Below, one piece after another: positions 1-5,368 of a stretch of 5,368 bases of DNA. Origin of the DNA: Methanobacteriota archaeon (GTDB lineage Archaea; Thermoplasmatota; Poseidoniia; Poseidoniales; Poseidoniaceae); contig JABJFP010000205.1 of NCBI GenBank assembly GCA_018662715.1, positions 1 through 5,368 of the forward strand, given 5' to 3'. The notes under the pieces were generated by a model. It searched no databases and was not told where the DNA came from. It saw only the letters and a list, made by a program, of their open reading frames with translations. The position numbers were made by a program, and so were the translations under genes. Numbering within the stretch: position 1 is the stretch's first letter; every line of letters starts with the position of its first letter.

Positions 1-2783
1 CCTGTTGATGTGTTGAAAAGTCTGAAAAATTGGGGTCCGGCAACCCACAAACCTCGATTTGCGACGTCCTCGACCATGCCGGTAATTTGTATGTTTCCAT
101 TTGCGCCAAGTACGTTATCGCCCCATGTAGTGAGCCATTCTTCGTTGGTAATGTCCCAGCGGGCTACGCCGATGCCTGAGAGGCCGATGTAGGCCACATC
201 GTCAATCACGACGACCTCAGCGTCTGAACTTTCATCGTCAGTTGTCCAGGTGTCAACGACTGTCATCGTTGCTTTGTCAATCAGGTAGACGCCAGTGTTG
301 GTGCCGGCAAAGATGGTCGTGCTGTTGACGGCAACTTCAGTTACTTGGCCAACAGAGGACGAAAATGCGTTGCACGTGGCCACGGAAATGAAATTTCCGG
401 ACAGGCTGTACTTGCACAGCCCCAAATTCGTTCCTGCATACATTGTGCTGCCATCGAGTTCAAAATCATAGAACCTCTGTGGGCGTTCGTAAAAGCCTCC
501 ATCAAGCACCTTGGTTGCTGTTGTTCCGTCCCATATCCATGCTCCGCTATCGGTTCCGATCCACAAGTCATTCCCACTGGCTTCAACAGAGTAGACATTA
601 TCGTTCGTAATTCCAGTGGTCACACTATCCAAAGTTGACAGTGATTGGCCGGTAACGATGTCCTTTCGAGCCACGCCAAACCCTTCAATTCCCATGTTCA
701 TTGTTGTGCCAATAACGGCTACCTGGACGTAATTTAGACGGCTGGATGAGGTTGAGCCCCACGTGTCAAGGAAGGTGTTATTGGCTAAATCATACCGCAA
801 CAAGCCTTCATTACTGGCGATGAATCCAACGCCACCATAGATTGCCACGTCGTAGGTAAGGACGAACGACTCAAGGATCCGAGTAGGATTGCTTGCAGAA
901 GTCGAGTCTGCTGTCGCTGTGTAAACCCCATAAGGCTGTACAAACAGAAGTTCACATCCGAGGACAGTGCTGCAGTCTCCGGTTGAATCGATGTCTCTGA
1001 TTGACTTTGTACCTGCAAATTGCCCGTATTCGTTCCCTGCTGGGATGTTGCCCCGAACAACCCCATTTTCTACAAGATATATGCCGTCAGCATACGTGCC
1101 TACCAAAATCGTATCACCTGCTCGAGAAAGCGTGTAGACATAGTCATTGATTGGAATTGGTTCAAGCCAAACTGACGCAGCAAGGTCGAATCGTTCAACC
1201 ACTTTGGAGTAGAATCCCGCACCATACAATATGCCGTTGTATTCGAGAACATCATTGATGTCGCTGTCAAAAGGTCCAGTTGCAAACAGAATTTCATCGG
1301 TAAGGCTGCTTTGTATATTGGCCTCTATCAACATCAACTTCCCGTTGCCGTTCGTCGCCACATGGGTGTTGGTTGCGGGAGAGCGAGAGCCAAGGCTGTT
1401 CCAGGGCAGAAGAGTGAGTGATGGTGATTCAGTCAAATTGATTTGATCAAGTCCAATCGATGTCGAAAAGACTCCGTTATTCCGGTCGTATCGCACCAAT
1501 TCATCCCCAGACAAGATGTGAATTACATCACGATTCGATGCCATACCATATATTTCGTCTGCTGGAAGGAAATTTCCAGAATCCCATGTAGAGAGCCATG
1601 CGCCGGTGTTGTAATTGAGGCGAGCGATTCCGCTGTCGAGTGAGGCAAACAAGAGTTGCCCTCCGACCGTTTCTATTTGGGTGATGGTGTCGCTATGCAA
1701 CACATTTTGAGTGGAACTAAATCCCGTGCCCCATGCTTCGAGTGCGGCATCTGAATTGATGTCATACCGGGGAACTCCGTTGTTTGTTCCAAGATAGAGG
1801 ACGTTGCTTTGTTCGTGTATGTCGTACACTTCAGTGATGCCAAACCATAATGTGGTTGTGTAGCCATTGGATGCTTTGAGCTCCCATTCCGAAGCGACGG
1901 AGTCGTATTCATACAGTGAACCGTTGTTGTATGCAGCGAAAATCCCAGCAGTGAACACTTTGAATACAGCAAGCCCATCCATTCCAAGGGGTGCAAGTCC
2001 GGGCTGCAGCGTACCATCATCGCGTGAAATCGTTTTGAATTGGCCGCTCGTTGTAGCAATGTGGATGTTTCCGTTTGGTCCAACTTCAATCCCTACGATG
2101 TCACCCATTTGCTCATCGAGGGTAAAACGATCAATAATTTCCGGATTGTTATTTGCATCGAGTACATAGACAGCGTTTCCGGTACTGAGATAGAGTTGTC
2201 CATCGTCAGGGTGCTGGGCAGAATGGAGGTCCGAGATATTGACTTCGTCAAAGAAAGCGATTGGGTCTGATGGTGCTAGTACCTCAAGGGTGAAATCCGT
2301 AACCGTAGCGTTCGCAGGTATGGTCCAACCAGCCCCAGTTGCGCTGTTTGGAGCCAATCGGTCCGCGTACGGGTTTAATCCATCAAAGGAATTCAGAGAA
2401 CCCAGTGGGCCGTAGCCGCTAAAGTCAAACAGGCGGTCACTGGTATCCCGTGCAAGAAGCAATGGAGAATCGATGACGAGGCCGTCGGAACCGTTGACAT
2501 ACACCTGCAGGCTAACGTTTGATACTTCAGCACCGGGTGCAAATTCAAGATTCCAGTCAGCGTAAGCCTGTGAGTTGGTTGTAGGGTCATTTCCCCCAGT
2601 GGTAGAAAGTTCCAACCAACCTGAATCAACACTTCCCGACTGTGGCCATGATACTTCGCCATCTATGGCGTTTGGAACACCTTCAGCAGACACGAGCGCT
2701 GATGACCAAGTTGAGAGGAGAAGAAGGACGACTAAGGTAACAGAATTGTAACCTAATGAAGCGTTTTTATTTCTTTCCACCAT
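1..2783 (-). CDS. Large secreted beta-propeller repeat protein, C-terminus missing
   Basis: I read this frame base by base from the ATG at 2783 to the left edge and found no stop and no frameshift: 927 complete codons plus two bases. Residues 1-33 are a Sec signal peptide, with a charged start (MVERNKN), a hydrophobic core around residues 15-23 (VTLVVLLLL) and a likely cleavage after VSA33. Residues 34 to about 165 form an unrecognised, probably beta-rich domain. From about residue 188 onward, some 17 blade-like units occur, resembling WD40/PQQ-like or two-component-regulator propeller (Reg_prop) repeats; the clearest is DLWIGTDSGAWIWD at residues 739-752. Two close cysteine pairs (C604/C610 and C790/C804) could form disulfides, as expected outside the cell. 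The number of blades implies at least two propellers. No catalytic motif is visible. A role in surface binding or adhesion is possible but not shown. The start is supported by the signal peptide and by a TATA-like box at the right distance. The missing C-terminus may hold an anchor. Confidence 0.85.
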   Translation of the reverse strand, partial: MVERNKNASLGYNSVTLVVLLLLSTWSSALVSAEGVPNAIDGEVSWPQSGSVDSGWLELSTTGGNDPTTNSQAYADWNLEFAPGAEVSNVSLQVYVNGSDGLVIDSPLLLARDTSDRLFDFSGYGPLGSLNSFDGLNPYADRLAPNSATGAGWTIPANATVTDFTLEVLAPSDPIAFFDEVNISDLHSAQHPDDGQLYLSTGNAVYVLDANNNPEIIDRFTLDEQMGDIVGIEVGPNGNIHIATTSGQFKTISRDDGTLQPGLAPLGMDGLAVFKVFTAGIFAAYNNGSLYEYDSVASEWELKASNGYTTTLWFGITEVYDIHEQSNVLYLGTNNGVPRYDINSDAALEAWGTGFSSTQNVLHSDTITQIETVGGQLLFASLDSGIARLNYNTGAWLSTWDSGNFLPADEIYGMASNRDVIHILSGDELVRYDRNNGVFSTSIGLDQINLTESPSLTLLPWNSLGSRSPATNTHVATNGNGKLMLIEANIQSSLTDEILFATGPFDSDINDVLEYNGILYGAGFYSKVVERFDLAASVWLEPIPINDYVYTLSRAGDTILVGTYADGIYLVENGVVRGNIPAGNEYGQFAGTKSIRDIDSTGDCSTVLGCELLFVQPYGVYTATADSTSASNPTRILESFVLTYDVAIYGGVGFIASNEGLLRYDLANNTFLDTWGSTSSSRLNYVQVAVIGTTMNMGIEGFGVARKDIVTGQSLSTLDSVTTGITNDNVYSVEASGNDLWIGTDSGAWIWDGTTATKVLDGGFYERPQRFYDFELDGSTMYAGTNLGLCKYSLSGNFISVATCNAFSSSVGQVTEVAVNSTTIFAGTNTGVYLIDKATMTVVDTWTTDDESSDAEVVVIDDVAYIGLSGIGVARWDITNEEWLTTWGDNVLGANGNIQITGMVEDVANRGLWVAGPQFFRLFNTST
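3..2222 (-). repeat. Degenerate propeller-blade repeats within the secreted protein
   Basis: The coding repeat spans residues 188-927. The unit is about 40-45 residues, with a core like G-x-[LI]-[YWF]-x-G-T-x-x-G-[VI]-x-R-[YW]-D followed in many units by a W-L-x-T-W end. Clear examples are VLYLGTNNGVPRYD (328-341), LLFASLDSGIARLNYN (377-392, ending WLSTW at 396-400), LWIGTDSGAWIWD (740-752), MYAGTNLGLCKYS (781-793), IFAGTNTGVYLID (824-836) and YIGLSGIGVARWD (ending at 877, followed by WLTTW at 883-887). The repeats are divergent at DNA level, so this is an old protein repeat and not a recent tandem duplication. The blade count of about 17 is by eye and approximate. Confidence 0.6.
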
Positions 2784-2805
2784 ATCCTAAAATCAATTTT
2801 ATGAG

Positions 2806-2815
2806 TATATAATAT
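2806..2815 (-). promoter_or_regulatory. TATA-like box for the leftward gene; probable leaderless transcript
   Basis: Read on the minus strand the site is ATATTATATA, with the TATATA core ending 22 nt before the ATG at 2783. Archaeal TATA boxes are centred about 26 nt upstream of the transcription start, so transcription would begin at or within a few bases of the start codon. There is no convincing Shine-Dalgarno motif: only AGGA, immediately before the ATG and too close to act normally. The purine-rich TFB-recognition element expected just upstream is weak. The core is nearly symmetrical, so it could also be read on the plus strand, but the rightward gene begins more than 400 nt away. Confidence 0.5.
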
Positions 2816-2895
2816 GGTGTTCAACAAGACCAAATCTCAGACCCAAACCGTTTGTACAGATGGCGCTATTCATTGTTGGTTCTTTGTTGATTTAA

Positions 2896-3123
2896 CAGTT
2901 CAGTATCTTCAAAGCAATTTCAAGGCATACTACACCTGAACACCTCGCCGAAATAGAGGTTTTTCTAGATGAGTTTGGATGCCGTAAAGTTGCCACATGG
3001 GCGGCAACACCAACCCATCATTTCACAACAAGAAGAAATGCAACAACTCGCCTCAGCATCTTCGCTTACAAGGTGAGACGACGGCTGAACTATCGGCTCA
3101 AATGGCTAAGAGGCCGTGCCTGA
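2896..3123 (+). other. Start-less 75-codon open frame, possible gene remnant
   Basis: Between the TAA at 2893 and the TGA at 3121 the frame is open for 75 codons, but contains no ATG or TTG and only one GTG near its end, so no full-length start is available. The predicted peptide has a plausible acidic stretch (HLAEIEVFLDEFG) and a very basic tail (YKVRRRLNYRLKWLRGRA). I do not recognise it. It could be the C-terminal remnant of a decayed gene or simply chance. It lies in the same frame as the downstream transporter gene, separated by the TGA at 3121 and about 110 further bases, which is probably coincidence. Confidence 0.2.
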
Positions 3124-3169
3124 ACCGTCCTTGCGTGCCTGGGTTCACATGGAATGAGCATTTGGGATA

Positions 3170-3194
3170 GAGGCGGAACGCCTCAAACAGGCGT
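3170..3194 (+). promoter_or_regulatory. Two mutually exclusive hairpins upstream of the transporter gene
   Basis: The segment CGCCT at 3179-3183 can pair either backward, forming GAGGCG (3170-3175) with CGCCTC (3179-3184) around a GAA loop, or forward, forming ACGCCT (3178-3183) with AGGCGT (3189-3194) around a CAAAC loop. Both stems are 6 bp and cannot form together. The pair ends 37 nt before the ATG at 3232. No U-tract follows, so it is not a typical intrinsic terminator. A regulatory role is speculative. If translation instead begins at 3154, the hairpins lie inside the coding region. Confidence 0.25.
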
Positions 3195-3231
3195 GAACAA
3201 TCTTGAAGTTGAACAGGTTCACCCTCCTTCT

Positions 3232-5199
3232 ATGCGACCGGTTCATCTTCTGTTGATGCTGGTCGTTCTCGCACCAGTTACAGGATGCCTCGGCGGCGAT
3301 GGAGATGGCTCAGATACAACCGGCACCTACACCGTTGATTCGTCCATGACGTCCATTGAATTGGAGACGAAATCCGCAGATTATCTTGACGAATCAACCG
3401 TTGAGTGGAGCCTTGATTCTTCAACCATCATCGAAGCCATTGAGGCGGCTGGTGGCCACGTTGTCGGCGTTCTCTTCTCCCTTACCTACGGTGAAGACGA
3501 GACCTCGGGAGGTCCGCTTTGTACGGGCGGCGAGGCCAATGCACCCGACACGATTACAGGAACTGCTACCAAGGGTGAATGGACCCTTATGGGGTCGGGA
3601 GAAAATCCCGGGTCTCATGAGGTGAACCTAACTTGGCACAACGCTTCCCTTCTCACCGATGTGATCGAAGGATTGACAAAGAGTGAAATCGAAGATCAGT
3701 TGGCCTTTGGTGAGGAGGCTTTGGGTGCCTACAATCTGGCTGTAACGGTTGATGCGGAGGCCTTCAACAGTGCCCTCTGTTCACACAACGACGATGGCGA
3801 AGAGGTCACCACCGTGGTCAGTCTGCTCGTTTTGGATTTCACTATTCTCAACGAAGATGGTGAAACGTTGACGAGCATGGCAGTCGGAGACGGCTCTCTC
3901 CCAGTCATTTTGTTTGCAGGATGGATCTTCTCCGTTGCGTTTCTCGTCGTTTATATTTCCACCAAGCAGCGCGACAGATTCCATCTTGACCTAGATTTTG
4001 GTGAATCCGAAACCGAGGTCGTTGAGGGCGAATCCACCTCCGACGGTGAAACCCTCGTCGATAGCTACCGTGCTCGAGTCATCACCCTTTCCGCCTTGTA
4101 CGTGGCCCAAGGTGTTCCTTGGGGCTTCATCACCGTGACGATGGTCACGTTCCTCGCTGCAGAGGGTGCTGACGCCGGAGACCTCGCCTATCTGTTGACC
4201 CTCGGCACCTTGCCATGGTCATTCAAGTTCCTTTGGGGTCCCATCATTGACCGCTTCCAAATACCGGCTCTTGGACGCCGTCGTCCATGGATTCTCATTG
4301 CCCAAACGGGCATGGTAGCGCTGCTCGTGACCATGCTGATGGTTCCCGATTTGACCAATAACATCTCACTCCTCGGTGCGCTGTTCTTTGTCTACAACGT
4401 GTTCACGGCTCTGCAAGATGTTTCAACCGACGCCCTTGCTGTAGATGTGCTCCAATCTCACGAATTCGAGCGTGTCAACAGTTACATGTTCACGGCCAAG
4501 TCTTTGGGTGGTATCATCGGGGGCGCAGGGCTCGGCACCATCATCGGTGTTGTTGGCATCCGCGGCGCCTTTTTGATTCAGATTCCGATTTTGGTGGTCA
4601 TCATGATGGTGCCGCTCTTCATGCGTGAACGTCCCGGTGAGAAACGCTTCCCGTGGGAGGATGGCGACCCTGATGAGAAGGTCGAAAATGCCGAGGAAGG
4701 CGGCGAGGAAGTTCGAGACTTTCGTGTCATTTTGAGCAACATCCGAACGGCTTTTTCGGTTCGTTCAGCCCAACTCGGTATCGTGGTCAGCCTCGTCATT
4801 TCCCTCGCCTTCATTCTCATCCCTATTCTTCCGTTGCTCTTCCTCCAAGAATTGGGTTGGACTCAAGAAGAGTTCAACGCCACCAAGGGCGGCATCATCC
4901 TTGTGGTGACGATGTTGGGCGCCATGGCCGGTGGCGAACTTGGTCGGCGCTTTGGGGGCAAATCAGTGCTGATGTTTGCGGCTCTCAGTGCTTCATTAAC
5001 AACCTTAACTTGGGGCATGCTTGATTCCATGTGGGGCGAAGGTTGGTTCATGATGGTGGTGTGGATTATTCACACCTTCCTCTGGGCCATCGTCTCCATC
5101 TGTGCGTATTCTCTGATGATGCGGGTCACCTGGGCCGAAGTGGGTGGAACGCAATTCACAGGCTACATGGCGATGATGAACCTCTCCGCCATCATCGGC
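3232..5199 (+). CDS. Lipoprotein-like domain fused to an AmpG/PAT-type MFS transporter, C-terminus missing
   Basis: One continuous frame gives 656 residues up to the fold-back at 5199. Residues 1-19 are a lipoprotein signal with a hydrophobic core (LLLMLVVLAP) and lipobox VTGC, so C19 would be lipidated. Residues 20-222 are an acidic extracytoplasmic domain I do not recognise, with C97 and C183 as a possible disulfide. Residues 223-243 form one membrane anchor, followed by an acidic linker. MFS helices begin near residue 284. Family marks are ALYVAQGVPWG (288-298), WGPIIDRF (335-342), GRRRPW (348-353), LQDVSTDALAVD (394-405) and GGELGRRFGG (567-576). An acidic loop at about 465-510 separates the two six-helix halves. 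The PAT family moves peptides, acetyl-CoA or muropeptides with protons, but the substrate here is unknown. Helix 11 is cut at G656, and helix 12 is absent. The start at 3232 is preferred because it places the signal peptide at the very N-terminus; an in-frame ATG at 3154 would add 26 hydrophilic residues. No Shine-Dalgarno is seen. The frame stays open from 5200 to 5368 but there reads antisense sequence, not native protein. Confidence 0.85.
5091..5199 (+). repeat. Left arm of a near-perfect inverted repeat
   Basis: This 109-base stretch encodes transporter residues from about V621 to G656 (VSICAYSLMMR through SAIIG). It is matched in reverse complement by 5260-5368. Alignment by eye gives 107 of 109 identities, with mismatches only at 5148 (pairs with 5311) and 5160 (pairs with 5299). 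They change GGA to GGG (Gly639) and ACA to ACG (Thr643), both silent. The match ends sharply at 5199, where the two copies diverge. Confidence 0.95.
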
Positions 5200-5368
5200 A
5201 GCGATGTAGAAGATGGACTGATAGTCGTATTGTGCGGCAAAGATAGGTGCCAACTGGTAGCCGATGATGGCGGAGAGGTTCATCATCGCCATGTAGCCCG
5301 TGAATTGCGTCCCACCCACTTCGGCCCAGGTGACCCGCATCATCAGAGAATACGCACAGATGGAGACG
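5200..5368 (-). pseudogene. Inverted partial copy of the MFS transporter gene
   Basis: Read from 5367 leftward, 56 codons repeat the transporter from VSICAYSLMM and then continue beyond the point where the plus-strand copy breaks. After SAIIG, the 20 codons at 5259-5200 read YQLAPIFAAQYDYQSIFYIA. This is a sensible continuation of helix 11, the following loop and the start of helix 12 of an MFS protein. So 5200-5259 holds transporter sequence that the plus-strand copy has lost. Left of 5200 the minus frame runs into antisense of the first copy and reaches a stop at 5005-5007; the histidine-rich peptide read there is not native. The piece may be the end of a second allele whose 5' part lies beyond the window, or a chimeric contig end. 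Confidence 0.75.
5260..5368 (-). repeat. Right arm of a near-perfect inverted repeat
   Basis: This is the reverse-complement partner of 5091-5199. The match continues right up to the last base of the window, so the true arm may be longer than 109 bases. Paired coordinates sum to 10459. With a 60-nt spacer the arms would form a very long stem in single-stranded DNA. Confidence 0.95.

Larger units (their letters stand above)
2784..3231. other. Divergent intergenic region
   Basis: These 448 bases separate two genes transcribed away from each other. The left end is AT-rich and holds the TATA-like box of the leftward gene. The remainder shows no tRNA, rRNA, CRISPR or insertion-sequence signature. 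I noted a 6-bp hairpin (GTTGCC at 2989-2994 pairing with GGCAAC at 3003-3008, 8-nt loop), a start-less open frame at 2896-3123, and paired hairpins at 3170-3194. No convincing TATA box lies about 26 nt upstream of either possible start of the rightward gene (3154 or 3232), so its promoter is not identified. Confidence 0.6.

Noticed and set aside
345..638. A 97-codon plus-strand open frame with many cysteines
   Set aside because: It is antisense to propeller blades of the large secreted gene and has no supporting start signal or recognisable motif.
1673..2089. A 138-codon minus-strand open frame
   Set aside because: It lies wholly within the large propeller gene in another frame on the same strand, and its translation shows no domain or repeat pattern, whereas the long frame shows clear blade motifs.
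2989..3008. Hairpin GTTGCC/GGCAAC as a terminator
   Set aside because: The stem is only 6 bp, has no following T-run, and lies between divergent genes where no terminator is expected.
3154..3231. Upstream in-frame ATG at 3154 as the start of the transporter fusion
   Set aside because: It would put 26 hydrophilic residues before the lipoprotein signal and has no better translation or promoter signal than 3232. It remains possible.
5031..5246. A 71-codon plus-strand open frame overlapping the fold-back
   Set aside because: It is an alternate-frame reading of transporter sequence that crosses the chimeric junction.
5005..5343. A 112-codon minus-strand open frame starting MMRVTWAEVGG
   Set aside because: Its first part is genuine transporter sequence from the inverted copy, but the ATG is internal to the family and everything after the 5200 junction is antisense of the first copy, so it is not an independent gene.
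5091..5368. Inverted repeat as a transposon end, terminator or invertible switch
   Set aside because: The arms are coding sequence of one gene and the spacer is the continuation of that gene. There is no recombinase, no target duplication and no U-tract.
1..5368. CRISPR array, tRNA, rRNA or insertion sequence
   Set aside because: I saw no regularly spaced direct DNA repeats, no tRNA cloverleaf or rRNA-like stretch, and no transposase motif on either strand.

Overview
The window looks like a piece of a marine archaeal genome or metagenomic contig, most plausibly a Poseidoniales (Marine Group II) type euryarchaeon. This assignment is an inference. It rests on a TATA-like box about 23-28 nt upstream of a start codon with no Shine-Dalgarno sequence, on a long acidic secreted repeat protein, and on an acidic exported domain joined to a membrane transporter. 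No marker gene is present, so a marine bacterium is not excluded.

Layout: (1) positions 2783 to 1, minus strand, are one uninterrupted reading frame of at least 927 codons that runs off the left edge. It encodes a Sec-exported protein with an unrecognised N-terminal domain followed by about 17 beta-propeller-like blades. (2) Positions 2784-3231 are a divergent intergenic region. It carries the promoter of the leftward gene, a start-less 75-codon frame of doubtful meaning, and a small pair of mutually exclusive hairpins just upstream of the rightward gene. (3) From 3232, plus strand, one frame encodes a lipoprotein-type signal sequence, an acidic extracytoplasmic domain of about 200 residues, a transmembrane anchor, an acidic linker and then a major facilitator (MFS) transporter of the AmpG/PAT type. 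(4) At 5199/5200 the transporter gene abruptly folds back. Positions 5260-5368 are the reverse complement of 5091-5199 (107 of 109 bases), separated by 60 nt that encode the next 20 residues of the transporter on the opposite strand.

The two genes are divergent and both products are targeted to the cell surface. The sequence does not show that they work together. The most striking structure is the near-palindrome at the right end. The two mismatches between its arms are both synonymous third-codon-position changes. This suggests that two different functional alleles or strain variants were joined head to head, most simply a chimeric contig end rather than a biological element. The most interesting biological candidate is the fusion of a lipoprotein-like sensor or binding domain to an MFS transporter.
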